From Streptomyces sp. NBC_00162 (lineage in GTDB: Bacteria > Actinomycetota > Actinomycetes > Streptomycetales > Streptomycetaceae): a DNA stretch of 64,000 nt. Position numbers and translations under genes: made by a program. Of this stretch, positions 1 through 7,593 are shown one piece after another. Under the pieces are notes generated by a model. That model saw only the letters and a program-made list of their open reading frames with translations. It did not search any database and was not told the DNA's origin. The DNA is taken from contig NZ_CP102509.1 of assembly GCF_024611995.1 (NCBI RefSeq), positions 3,348,001 through 3,412,000 on the forward strand, in the 5' to 3' direction. Within the stretch, counting starts at the first letter, position 1. Every line of letters starts with the position of its first letter.

Positions 1-1
1 A

Positions 2-613
2 CTGCGGGAGCAGCGCGAGCGGATCGTGGGCCTGGGTCTGGCGGCCGGCACCCCGGGCACGGAGGACGAGTCGGTCCCGGCGCGCTGGTTCACCTTCTGC
101 GCGGGCTTCGGTTTCGACGCGGGCGTGGTGGGGCGGGTCGAGCAGCAGCGCGAGCGCGGCAAGCGTTCGACGCACGCTCTGTATGTACGACAGCTGATGC
201 GTCAGTTCTGGGACGAGCCGAACCGCCGGCACGGCACGGTCACGCTGGAGCGCTCCGGCGCCGATCCGGTGACGGATCTGGTGCTGTCGATAGTCTGCAA
301 CACCTCGCCGTGGACGTATCTGGGCAATCGTCCGCTTTACGCCTCCCCGGAGGCGTCGTTCGATACAGCGCTTGACGTACTGGCCCTCAACCGTTTGTCA
401 ACTCCGGCGGTCGCCCGCTACGCGACACAGCTCCTGACCTCGACTCCTGAACGAGGTCCGCACGGCAAGCACGCGGTGTCTCTACACGATCTGACCGACT
501 TCACCTTGCATTCGAAGGTTCCCCTTCCGTTCCAGATGGACGGAGACCACCTCGGTCTGCGCACCAGCGTTCGGTTCACAGGCGTACGCCGTGCACTGCG
601 TGTGATTGTGTGA
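2..613 (+). CDS. Diacylglycerol kinase family lipid kinase, C-terminal part
   Basis: The frame is open from base 2, so this is the last 203 residues of a gene that begins before the window. The visible part fits the C-terminal half of YegS/DgkB-type lipid kinases: a glycine-rich stretch (FCAGFGFDAGVV) where the family has its second conserved block, then NTSPWTYLGNRPLYASPEAS, which resembles the beta-sandwich region. The nucleotide-binding GGDGT-type motif would lie upstream and cannot be checked. These enzymes phosphorylate diacylglycerol or related lipids at the membrane, recycling lipid by-products of envelope synthesis. Substrate is unknown here. A hairpin begins at the stop codon. Confidence 0.8.
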   Translation: MREQRERIVGLGLAAGTPGTEDESVPARWFTFCAGFGFDAGVVGRVEQQRERGKRSTHALYVRQLMRQFWDEPNRRHGTVTLERSGADPVTDLVLSIVCNTSPWTYLGNRPLYASPEASFDTALDVLALNRLSTPAVARYATQLLTSTPERGPHGKHAVSLHDLTDFTLHSKVPLPFQMDGDHLGLRTSVRFTGVRRALRVIV

Positions 614-640
614 GTGGAAGGGCCCAAAGTCCTTTCACTC
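612..640 (+). terminator. Terminator of the lipid kinase gene
   Basis: GAGTGGAAGG (612-621) pairs with CCTTTCACTC (631-640) with one mismatch and a 9-nt loop. It starts inside the TGA stop codon. The rest of the 318-bp gap to wblE (614-931) holds no recognised gene. It carries an A-run (AAAAAAAA near 705-713) and presumably the wblE promoter, but I could not assign -35/-10 boxes with confidence. Confidence 0.55.
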
Positions 641-931
641 GAACGTTTACACGCTGGTCCACCCCCACGAAGTAGGGCTGTGACCTAGTAGACACCGACG
701 AATCAAAAAAAACTTTCCGGAAGGGGTTGTATCCCCGTCCGAGGTTTGCGAATCTCTACATGGCGATCGGGACAGCCCGCAGAACCGGCACCCACACAGG
801 CCGCCAGAACCCCTCCACGAATCTTCGGACCACACCAGGCAACTGGGTGTCGGCTCTTCCCCCACGGGGGGATTCGTGAAAGCGTTCACATTCACAAGCA
901 ACGAGCAAGTCACACAAGAGAGGTAGCAGCC

Positions 932-1189
932 ATGGACTGGCGTCACAACGCCGTTTGTCGTGAGGAAGACCCGGAGCTGTTCTTCCCCATCGGCAACACC
1001 GGTCCTGCGCTGCTGCAGATCGAGGAAGCCAAGGCCGTCTGCCGCCGCTGCCCCGTCATGGAGCAGTGCCTGCAGTGGGCGCTCGAGTCCGGTCAGGACT
1101 CCGGTGTCTGGGGCGGTCTCAGCGAAGACGAGCGCCGCGCGATGAAGCGCCGCGCCGCTCGCAACCGGGCGCGCAACGCCAGCGCCTGA
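932..1189 (+). CDS. wblE: WhiB-family iron-sulfur regulator WblE (WhiB1 type)
   Basis: An 85-residue Wbl protein. Four cysteines (C9, C37, C40, C46; C-x2-C-x5-C at the end) form the [4Fe-4S] cluster site, followed by GVWGGLSEDERR, the turn and helix that contact region 4 of the primary sigma factor, and a basic C-terminal tail (KRRAARNRARN) expected to touch DNA. The N-terminus MDWRHNAVCREEDPELFFP closely matches mycobacterial WhiB1, the essential NO-sensing member. The ATG was chosen for AAGAGAGG just upstream and the match to WhiB1 length; a longer frame from 746 lacks support. The sensor kinase gene next door (minus strand) repeats the whiB1-pdtaS neighbourhood of mycobacteria. Confidence 0.95.
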   Translation: MDWRHNAVCREEDPELFFPIGNTGPALLQIEEAKAVCRRCPVMEQCLQWALESGQDSGVWGGLSEDERRAMKRRAARNRARNASA

Positions 1190-1253
1190 CAACGACTTTC
1201 GAGCCTCGACGCGCAGCGCGTAGAACCGTATAAGCGCTTAGCAACGTGCTCTT

Positions 1254-1288
1254 GAGCCCCGGACCGAGAACCTTTCGGTCCGGGGCTC
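1254..1288. terminator. Bidirectional terminator between wblE and the sensor kinase gene
   Basis: GAGCCCCGGACCGA (1254-1267) and TCGGTCCGGGGCTC (1275-1288) form a perfect 14-bp stem with a 7-nt loop. The genes on either side converge here, so one hairpin can serve both. Confidence 0.8.
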
Positions 1289-1335
1289 AGTGCTGTCCGG
1301 GGGCCGGTCCGTCACACTGAGTGACGCCTTCGCCG

Positions 1336-2814
1336 CTACTTCTGCGGGCTGGACGGTATGTCGAGGACGACCTTGGTGCCGCGCGGCTCCGCCCGGACCA
1401 TGTCGAACGTTCCGCCGAGCTCGCCCTCCACGAGGGTCCGTACGATCTGCAGCCCGAGATTGCCGGCCCGCTGGGGGTCGAATCCCTCGGGCAGGCCGCT
1501 GCCGTCGTCGAGCACGGTGATCAGCAGCCGCCCGTCGGCGCGGCCGGTCCCGCTGCGGATGGCCGACACCTCCACGGTGCCCCGCTCCCCCTGGGTGAAG
1601 GCGTGCTCCAGGGCGTTCTGCAGGATCTCGGTCAGCACCATCGACAGCGGAGTGGCGACCTCCGCGTCCAGGATTCCGAACCGGCCGGTGCGCCGGCAGT
1701 CGACCTTGCCCGGCGAGATCTCCGAGACCATCGCGATCACCCGGTCGGCGATCTCGTCGAACTCGACCCGCTCATCCAGGTTCTGAGACAGCGTCTCGTG
1801 CACGATCGCGATCGAACCGACGCGGCGCACGGCCTCGTTGAGCGCCTCGCGGCCCTGCGGCGAATCCATGCGCCGGGACTGGAGCCGCAACAGTGCCGCC
1901 ACGGTCTGGAGGTTGTTCTTCACCCGGTGGTGGATCTCCCGGATGGTCGCGTCCTTGGTGATCAGTTCACGTTCGCGACGTCGCAGTTCGGTGACGTCGC
2001 GGCACAGCACCAGGGAACCGATCCGGGTCCCCTTGGGCTTCAGCGGGATGGCGCGCAGCTGGATGACCCCGCCGTTGCCGTCGACCTCGGTCTCCCTCGG
2101 GGCCCAGCCGCTGGCGAGCTTGACCAGCGCCTCGTCCACCGGGCCGCGGGAGGGAGCGAGTTCGGCGGTGGTGTTGCCCAGGTGCTGGCCGACCAGGTCG
2201 GCGGCGAGGCCGAGCCGGTGGTAGGCGGAGAGTGCGTTCGGGGAGGCGTACGTGACCACGCCGTCGGCGTCGAGCCGGATCAGGCCGTCCCCGACGCGCG
2301 GGGAGGCGTCCATATCGACCTGCTGCCCGGGGTACGGGAAGGAGCCCGCCGCGATCATCTGGGCCAGGTCGGAGGCGGACTGGAGGTAGGTGAGCTCCAG
2401 CCGGCTCGGTGTACGCACAGTGAGCAGGTTGGTGTTGCGGGCGATCACGCCCAGGACCCGTCCCTCGCGGCGCACGGGGATCGACTCGACGCGCACCGGC
2501 ACCTCCTCGCGCCACTCCGGGTCGCCCTCGCGCACGATCCGGCCCTCGTCGAGCGCCGCGTCGAGCAGGGGGCGGCGGCCGCGCGGCACCAAGTGGCCGA
2601 CCATGTCGTCCTGGTACGAGGTGGGGCCGGTGTTCGGGCGCATCTGCGCGACCGAGACGTACCGGGTGCCGTCGAGGGTGGGCACCCACAGCACGAGGTC
2701 GGCGAAGGACAGGTCGGAGAGCAGCTGCCACTCCGAGACCAGCAGGTGGAGCCACTCCAGGTCGGTTTCACTGAGAGCGGTGTGCTGGCGTACGAGGTCG
2801 TTCATGGAGGGCAC
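1336..2814 (-). CDS. PdtaS-type cytoplasmic sensor histidine kinase
   Basis: A 492-residue kinase without membrane segments. Layout: N-terminal GAF-like domain (about 1-150; LVSEWQLLSDLSFADLVLWV matches the PdtaS start), PAS-like domain (about 175-280), HisKA_2 dimerisation domain with phospho-acceptor motif REIHHRVKNNLQT, and a C-terminal HATPase with N-box (EILQNALEHAF) and glycine boxes (DDGSGLPEGF, NLGLQIV). In mycobacteria PdtaS phosphorylates the antiterminator PdtaR; no response regulator is encoded here, so the partner lies elsewhere. Start is uncertain: GTG at 2814 or ATG three codons later (2805); neither has a clear ribosome binding site. Function of the orthologue in streptomycetes is inferred. 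Confidence 0.9.
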   Translation of the reverse strand: MPSMNDLVRQHTALSETDLEWLHLLVSEWQLLSDLSFADLVLWVPTLDGTRYVSVAQMRPNTGPTSYQDDMVGHLVPRGRRPLLDAALDEGRIVREGDPEWREEVPVRVESIPVRREGRVLGVIARNTNLLTVRTPSRLELTYLQSASDLAQMIAAGSFPYPGQQVDMDASPRVGDGLIRLDADGVVTYASPNALSAYHRLGLAADLVGQHLGNTTAELAPSRGPVDEALVKLASGWAPRETEVDGNGGVIQLRAIPLKPKGTRIGSLVLCRDVTELRRRERELITKDATIREIHHRVKNNLQTVAALLRLQSRRMDSPQGREALNEAVRRVGSIAIVHETLSQNLDERVEFDEIADRVIAMVSEISPGKVDCRRTGRFGILDAEVATPLSMVLTEILQNALEHAFTQGERGTVEVSAIRSGTGRADGRLLITVLDDGSGLPEGFDPQRAGNLGLQIVRTLVEGELGGTFDMVRAEPRGTKVVLDIPSSPQK

Positions 2815-2949
2815 GTGGCGAGCGTACCCCGGGTACGCCTCATGACTTTCCCCACGGGAATACTCGGGAGTACACAGGACCGGCCCCGGGCGCGTACTGT
2901 TGGAGGAAGTGACGGCATTCAGGGTCCCGTCATTGGATGGACAGAACAG

Positions 2950-2965
2950 AATGGTCTAGTCCACA
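2950..2965. promoter_or_regulatory. DasR-responsive element (dre) without an obvious target gene
   Basis: AATGGTCTAGTCCACA fits the 16-bp DasR operator (core TGGTCTAGACCA) with one core mismatch. It lies in a 341-bp gap (2815-3155) that also carries an AGGAGG (2997-3002) with no start codon or sustained frame behind it. The sensor kinase promoter must lie in the left part of the gap. The TetR gene to the right ends here, so it cannot be the target. Confidence 0.6.
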
Positions 2966-3155
2966 ATTGCCTTAAGCTTCCGCCCTCCCCGCACAGGAGG
3001 ACGGATCGAGGTAAGCCGCGCGCTCTGCCCTGACCGCGACGGCTCCTCCACCGGCCGCGGGAACCGCACACCCTCGGCCGTAAGTACTCCGGGCTACGGT
3101 GCCGGACGGGCTGAGGGTCCCGTCGGGCACCGTGGCCCAGAGGAAAAGCGCCGCC

Positions 3156-3752
3156 TCAGGCCGCAGGCCAGGCCAGCAGGGCCCGCGCCGCGATCGCCTC
3201 CAGCTCCTCCCGGCTCGCCCCGTCGCGCGACTGCTGGGACATTCCCTGAAGCACGGCTCCGGCATACAGGGCCAGCTCCCGCGCGTCGGTGTCGGCCGGC
3301 AGCGCACCGGTCGCCACGTCGGCCCGGATGCGGCTCTCGAACAGCTCCAGATTGGCGTTGCGCCGCGCGCGCAGCGCCTCCGCCACCTCGTCTGAGGTGG
3401 TGTTGATGGCCGCGCTGATGACCATGCAGCCGCGCGGGTGGGCCGGGTCGGTGTATACCTCGGCGGCCTCGCGCAGGATGCGGTCGATGGCCGCGCGGGC
3501 GGTGGGCTCCTCGGCGAGCGCCACGCTCGCGAAGTCCCCGTACCGGCCGCCGTACACCGTCACGACCTCTTCGAACAGCGTGCGCTTGTCGCCGAACGCC
3601 GCGTAGAGGCTGGGTGCGCCGATCCCCAGGGCCTTGGTCAGGTCCGCGATGGAGGTCGCCTCGTAGCCCCGCTCCCAGAAGGCGAACATGGCCTTGCCCA
3701 GGGCGGCGTCGCGGTCGAAGGAACGGGGTCTGCCGCGCTGTCCGGTCACCAT
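3156..3752 (-). CDS. TetR-family repressor, divergent from a short-chain dehydrogenase
   Basis: A 198-residue TetR regulator. The N-terminal helix-turn-helix spans about residues 15-60 (TSIADLTKALGIGAPSLYAAFGDK). The C-terminal part has the TetR_C pattern with HPRGCMVISAAINT, typical of the AcrR/YxaF-like group whose targets are often small oxidoreductases. It is transcribed away from the dehydrogenase gene across 85 bp that contain two similar 12-bp inverted repeats. The likely job is to repress both genes and release them when a small reactive ligand binds. The ligand cannot be read from sequence. Confidence 0.88.
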   Translation of the reverse strand: MVTGQRGRPRSFDRDAALGKAMFAFWERGYEATSIADLTKALGIGAPSLYAAFGDKRTLFEEVVTVYGGRYGDFASVALAEEPTARAAIDRILREAAEVYTDPAHPRGCMVISAAINTTSDEVAEALRARRNANLELFESRIRADVATGALPADTDARELALYAGAVLQGMSQQSRDGASREELEAIAARALLAWPAA

Positions 3753-3764
3753 GCGCAGATTCTA

Positions 3765-3776
3765 TAGCGGGCGCTA
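3765..3776. promoter_or_regulatory. Putative TetR operator, site 1
   Basis: TAGCGGGCGCTA is a perfect inverted repeat (5-bp arms, 2-bp centre) 12 bp upstream of the TetR start. It shares the pattern TAGCGNNCRCTA with site 2, 37 bp away. Confidence 0.6.
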
Positions 3777-3801
3777 GGAAATCTGGTACGGTCCCTTTCT
3801 G

Positions 3802-3813
3802 TAGCGACCACTA
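3802..3813. promoter_or_regulatory. Putative TetR operator, site 2
   Basis: TAGCGACCACTA, the second copy of TAGCGNNCRCTA, 25 bp upstream of the dehydrogenase start, where it could block RNA polymerase. Confidence 0.55.
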
Positions 3814-3837
3814 GTGATTACTGAAGGGGGGCGCGCC

Positions 3838-4599
3838 ATGGGCGTGCTCAAGGGGAAGACGGCACTGGTCACGGGCGGCAGCCGGGGCATCGGGCGGGCG
3901 GTGGCGGAGCGGCTGGCGCGCGACGGGGCCCTCGTCGCGGTGCACTACGGGCGCGACGAGGCGGCGGCGAAGGAGACCGTGGCCGCGATCGAGGCGGCCG
4001 GCGGCCGGGCCTTCGCCCTCAGGGCCGAGCTCGGGGTCCCGGGTGACGCGCAGGCCCTGTGGGCGGCCTACGAGGCCCATCCCGCGCACACCGAGGAGGT
4101 CGACATCCTGGTCAACAACGCGGGGGCGGCCGCGTTCGCGGGCATCGGGGACACCGACGAGGAGACGTACGACCGGGCGCACGCGCTCAACGCCAAGGCT
4201 CCGTTCTTCGTGATCAAGTACGGGCTGCCGCGGCTGCGTGACGGGGGCCGGATCGTGAACGTGACCGGGACCCCGGAGCTCGCGCTGCCGGCCATCCTGG
4301 CCACGGTCATGGCCAAGGGCGCGGCGAACGCGCTGACCCGGTCGCTGGCCGCCGAACTCGCCCCGCGCGGGATCACGGTGAACTCGGTGGGCCCCGGCAT
4401 CACCGAGACCGACCTGAACGCGGGGCTGCTCGCGGATCCCGGGACCCGGGCCCACCTGGCCGCCCGCTCGGTCTTCCACCGGATCGGCACAGCGGAGGAG
4501 GTCGCGGACGTGGTGGCCTTCCTCGCCTCGGCGGACTCCCGCTGGGTGACGGGCCAGCACCTGGACGCGACGGGCGGCCTCCAGCTGGCGCTCATCTAG
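3838..4599 (+). CDS. Short-chain dehydrogenase-like protein lacking the catalytic tyrosine
   Basis: A 253-residue SDR-fold protein. Cofactor motif TGGSRGIG (12-19) and NNAG (near 96) are intact, and the C-terminal region (VNSVGPGITETDLN, HRIGTAEEVADVVAFLASADS, TGQHLDATGG) is typical of classical SDRs. The active-site segment is not: where the family has Ser-x12-Tyr-x3-Lys, this protein reads VTGTPELALPAILATVMAK, giving Lys160 but Thr156 in place of tyrosine and Thr143/Gly144 in place of serine. It therefore probably binds NAD(P) but may not be a normal oxidoreductase. ATG 3838 follows GAAGGGGGG; a GTG 24 bp upstream is less likely. Probable repression by the divergent TetR. Confidence 0.85.
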   Translation: MGVLKGKTALVTGGSRGIGRAVAERLARDGALVAVHYGRDEAAAKETVAAIEAAGGRAFALRAELGVPGDAQALWAAYEAHPAHTEEVDILVNNAGAAAFAGIGDTDEETYDRAHALNAKAPFFVIKYGLPRLRDGGRIVNVTGTPELALPAILATVMAKGAANALTRSLAAELAPRGITVNSVGPGITETDLNAGLLADPGTRAHLAARSVFHRIGTAEEVADVVAFLASADSRWVTGQHLDATGGLQLALI

Positions 4600-4930
4600 G
4601 CCCTGTCCGGGCGGTGGGCCAGCTGGTCTCGGTCCCCTTGGCCAGGGCCCGCGGCGCGTCGGGGTCCTGGCCGCAGGCCACGGCGATCTCGGGGGCGAGG
4701 AGCTGGAGCGGCAGGATCTCCAGCAGCGGCTGCAGCTCCTCGGGGACCCCGTCCACGGGCAGGGCGAACCCGGTGGCGGCGGCCTCGACCCGCTCCTTGG
4801 AGCCGACGACGTAGAGGTCGGCGCCGCGGCCGCGCAGCCGGTCCAGTACGGGCTGGAGAGCCTCGCCGCCGTGCCCGCCGGGGACGACGGCGATGACCGG
4901 GGAGCCCTGCCCGCCGGGATGCGCCTGCGG
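4592..4930 (-). pseudogene. SIS-domain sugar isomerase remnant, 5' truncated
   Basis: One minus-strand frame from about 4930 down to a TGA at 4592-4594 encodes about 110 residues that look like the C-terminal half of a SIS-fold sugar isomerase: VIAVVPGGHGGEALQPVLDR, then LYVVGSKERVEAAATGFALP, then ILPLQLLAPEIAVACGQDPD and RALAKGTETS, much like the end of GlmS-type proteins. The frame hits a stop at about 5000, inside the nagB promoter, and has no ATG, GTG or TTG before the homologous region begins, so the first half is gone. Its end overlaps the dehydrogenase 3' end by 8 bp. Its place beside nagB suggests it once took part in amino-sugar metabolism. Confidence 0.75.
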
Positions 4931-4990
4931 GGATTCGGACCACCATGGGAATGGGCGCGAACCGGGGTGTGAAGGGCCCGGTTCTGCTAG

Positions 4991-5006
4991 ATTGGTCTAT
5001 ACCACA
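4991..5006. promoter_or_regulatory. DasR-responsive element upstream of nagB
   Basis: ATTGGTCTATACCACA matches the DasR operator core TGGTCTAGACCA at 11 of 12 positions. It sits 35 bp upstream of the nagB start, as expected for repression of nagB by DasR until glucosamine-6-phosphate accumulates. Confidence 0.85.
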
Positions 5007-5040
5007 CACGCCCACACCTCTTCAGATCGGCAGGCCCCGC

Positions 5041-5826
5041 GTGGAAGTTGTCATCGTCCCGGACGCCAAGGCAGGCGGCGAGCTCATCGCGGAGGCCATG
5101 GCCGCACTGGTCCGCCGCAAGCCCGACGCCCTGCTCGGCGTGGCGACCGGCTCTACCCCGCTGCCCATCTACGAGGCCCTCGCCGGCAAGGTCAGGGCGG
5201 GCCTGGTCGACGCGTCCAAGGCGCGGATCTGCCAGCTCGACGAGTACGTGGGCCTGCCGACCGGGCACCCCGAGTCCTACCGCGCGGTCGTGCTGCGCGA
5301 GGTCGTCGAGCCGCTCGGTCTGTCCGAGGCCTCCTTCATGGGCCCCGACGGCTCGGCCGAGGACATCGTCGCCGCGTGCGAGGCCTATGACCGCGCGCTC
5401 GCCGAGGCCGGCGGTGTGGACCTCCAGCTGCTGGGCATCGGCACGGACGGGCACATCGGCTTCAACGAGCCGTGCTCCTCGCTGGCCTCCCGCACCCGCA
5501 TCAAGACGCTGACGGAGCAGACCCGTGTGGACAACGCGCGGTTCTTCGACGACGACATAGACCAGGTGCCGCACCACGTCATCACGCAGGGCATCGGCAC
5601 CATCCTCGACGCCCGCCACCTGGTGCTGCTGGCCACCGGGGAGGGCAAGGCCGAGGCCGTCGCGCAGACGGTCGAGGGCCCGCTGTCGGCGCTGGTCCCG
5701 GCGTCTGCGCTGCAGCTGCACCGCCATGCCACTGTTGTCGTGGACGAGGCGGCCGCGTCGAAGCTGAAGCTCGCCGACTACTTCCGGCACACGTACGCCA
5801 ACAAGCCTGCCTGGCAGGGTCTGTAG
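5041..5826 (+). CDS. nagB: Glucosamine-6-phosphate deaminase
   Basis: A 261-residue NagB. It converts glucosamine-6-phosphate to fructose-6-phosphate and ammonia in the cytoplasm, the step that feeds chitin- and peptidoglycan-derived amino sugars into glycolysis. Family motifs in order: GVATGSTPLPIYE (phosphate binding), QLDEYVGLP with the catalytic aspartate, GIGTDGHIGFNEP, and RVDNARFF. The GTG at 5041 gives the usual actinobacterial length and N-terminus (VEVVIVPDAKAGGELIAEAM). An in-frame upstream start at 4945 would run through the DasR site and is rejected. The DasR element puts it in the DasR regulon together with the das genes just downstream. Confidence 0.96.
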   Translation: MEVVIVPDAKAGGELIAEAMAALVRRKPDALLGVATGSTPLPIYEALAGKVRAGLVDASKARICQLDEYVGLPTGHPESYRAVVLREVVEPLGLSEASFMGPDGSAEDIVAACEAYDRALAEAGGVDLQLLGIGTDGHIGFNEPCSSLASRTRIKTLTEQTRVDNARFFDDDIDQVPHHVITQGIGTILDARHLVLLATGEGKAEAVAQTVEGPLSALVPASALQLHRHATVVVDEAAASKLKLADYFRHTYANKPAWQGL

Positions 5827-5837
5827 GCCGTTCGGCG

Positions 5838-5874
5838 CGAAGGCCGGGCTCCCGCCAAGGGGGCCCGGCCTTCG
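5838..5874 (+). terminator. nagB terminator
   Basis: CGAAGGCCGGGC (5838-5849) pairs perfectly with GCCCGGCCTTCG (5863-5874), loop 13 nt, 11 bp after the nagB stop. Confidence 0.75.
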
Positions 5875-6004
5875 TTCGTACCCGGGCGCTGCCCGGACCC
5901 TCCCCCAGACTCCGTCCGGGGGGACCCCCACTCAAACGCCGGCGGGGCTGGATTTGGCTGCTACCGCCCCAGAAGTGCGCGCAGCCAGCTCCGCCGGGCA
6001 CAAC

Positions 6005-6090
6005 CCAGCCCCGCCTGGGGGCCCCTCCCAGCGGTAGCTGGGGGAGTTTGAGGCGCGGGGTCTGGGGCGGAGCCCCAGCAACGGCGCCGC
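6005..6090. repeat. 86-bp dispersed intergenic repeat, copy A
   Basis: This stretch differs from 46419-46504 at only 3 of 86 positions, in the same orientation. It contains internal inverted repeats (CTCCCAGC/GCTGGGGG and GGGGC/GCCCC) and lies just past the 3' end of the minus-strand dasD gene. The preceding bases 5905-5950 hold a diverged inverted version (CTCCCCCAGACTCCGTCCGG), so the whole 5880-6090 gap is repeat-like. Repeats of this kind recur between streptomycete genes; whether they act as terminators is not known from this sequence. Confidence 0.8.
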
Positions 6091-6094
6091 GGAG

Positions 6095-7585
6095 CTACCG
6101 GCCCGCCAGGATTTCGGCCGCGGCGCGGCCGCATACGGGGGACGCGCCGTGCGTCGCGATGTACAGACGGCCGCGCGGCTCGGCCCGCGGGAGTCCCATC
6201 TCGACCACCACGGTGTCGGCCCGCGCCGCGACCAGCGCGTCGAGGGCCTCCGCCATCCAAGGATGGCGGTGCGCGTCGCGCACCACCGCGACCACGGTAC
6301 GGTCACCCGCCGCGACCAGGATGTCCCCCGCCGACGCCCCCTCCGGGTAGACGCCCGAGGCCGTCCCCGGTACCAGCGCGGCCAGTTCGGCGGCCACGCC
6401 CCACGGGGTCTCGTCGCCCACCGCGATGTTCGCGACCGGGGTCAGCGTGGCCACGTACGGAGCGGCGGCGGCGGTGAACGGGCTCGCCGAACCGGTGACG
6501 GTCACCGCCCGGCGGGCCGCCTCCAGGCCGATGCCGGACGCGCGGCTCCCCTCCGGTCGCGCGTCCGGCCGGGCCATGAGGGTCCACTCGGCCAGCGCGC
6601 GGACCCGGGCGGCGGCCTCGGCCAGCCGCTCCTCCGGCAGCGAGCCCTCGCGTACGGCCGCGACGAGCGCGTCGCGCAGCCGGAGCACGGTCGCCTCGTC
6701 GGCGAGCCCGCCGCCGACACAGATCGCGTCGGCGCCGGCCGCGACGGCCAGGACCGAGCCGCGCTCGATCCCGTACGTCCCGGCGATGGCGTTCATCTCC
6801 ATGCCGTCGGTGACGATCAGCCCCTCGTAGCCGAGCTCCTTGCGCAGCAGACCGGTCAGGATCTGCGGGCTGAGGGTGGCCGGGCGGGTCGGGTCCAGGG
6901 CGGGCACCAGGATGTGCGCGCTCATCACCGCCTTGGTGCCGGCCTCGATGGCGGCCTTGAACGGTACGAGTTCACGCGCGGCGAGGGTGTCCAGGTCCAC
7001 GTCGATGCGCGGCAGCGCGTGGTGCGAGTCGACGTTGGTGTCGCCGTGGCCGGGGAAGTGCTTGGTGCACGCGGCGACGCCGGCGGCCTGGAGGCCTTCG
7101 ACGTACGCGGCGGTGTGCCGGGCCGTGAGCTGGGTGTCGGCGCCGAAGGACCGTACGCCGATCACCGGGTTGTCCGGGTTGGAGTTGACGTCCGCGGACG
7201 GGGCCCAGTTGAGGTTGACCCCGCACTCGGCGAGGCGCCGGCCCAGCTCGCGGGCCACGTCCCGGGTGAGGGAGGTGTCGTCGACGGCGCCGAGCGCCAG
7301 GTTGCCGGGGAAGGAGGAGCCGCCGCGGACCTCCAGGCGGGTGACGTCGCCGCCCTCCTCGTCGATGGCGACCAGCACGTCCTCGCGCTCCGCGCGCAGC
7401 TGCGCGGTCAGCGCGGCGAGCTGCTCGGGCGAGGCGATGTTGCGGCCGAACAGGCCGACGGAGGTGAGGCCTTCGGAGACCTGGCGGAGCAGCCAGGCGG
7501 GGGCGGTGGTGCCCTCGAAGCCGGGCTGGAGGACCGCGAGGGCGTCGCGGGTGACCGTATCCACCTTGTGCGCAAGGACAGTCAT
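6095..7585 (-). CDS. dasD: Intracellular beta-N-acetylglucosaminidase (GH3), DasD
   Basis: A 496-residue glycoside hydrolase family 3 enzyme of the NagZ-like type. The signature KHFPGHGDTNVDSHHALP (from Lys175) supplies the family's histidine/aspartate dyad, and D260 in LIVTDGMEMN is the expected nucleophile. A C-terminal extension (about 350-496) resembles the second GH3 domain. There is no signal peptide, so it acts inside the cell, splitting imported N,N'-diacetylchitobiose to GlcNAc. It starts 8 bp after dasC ends and is the last gene of the dasABC operon, matching the dasABC-dasD order known in S. coelicolor. Control is expected from DasR at the dasA promoter. Confidence 0.93.
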   Translation of the reverse strand: MTVLAHKVDTVTRDALAVLQPGFEGTTAPAWLLRQVSEGLTSVGLFGRNIASPEQLAALTAQLRAEREDVLVAIDEEGGDVTRLEVRGGSSFPGNLALGAVDDTSLTRDVARELGRRLAECGVNLNWAPSADVNSNPDNPVIGVRSFGADTQLTARHTAAYVEGLQAAGVAACTKHFPGHGDTNVDSHHALPRIDVDLDTLAARELVPFKAAIEAGTKAVMSAHILVPALDPTRPATLSPQILTGLLRKELGYEGLIVTDGMEMNAIAGTYGIERGSVLAVAAGADAICVGGGLADEATVLRLRDALVAAVREGSLPEERLAEAAARVRALAEWTLMARPDARPEGSRASGIGLEAARRAVTVTGSASPFTAAAAPYVATLTPVANIAVGDETPWGVAAELAALVPGTASGVYPEGASAGDILVAAGDRTVVAVVRDAHRHPWMAEALDALVAARADTVVVEMGLPRAEPRGRLYIATHGASPVCGRAAAEILAGR

Positions 7586-7593
7586 GGGTGCCG

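Noticed and set aside
2865..2890. SigR-type promoter starting GGAAT at 2866
   Set aside because: No GTT occurs 18 or 19 bp downstream.
1321..3033. 570-residue plus-strand frame antisense to the sensor kinase gene
   Set aside because: No recognisable motif; the minus-strand frame has all histidine kinase motifs.
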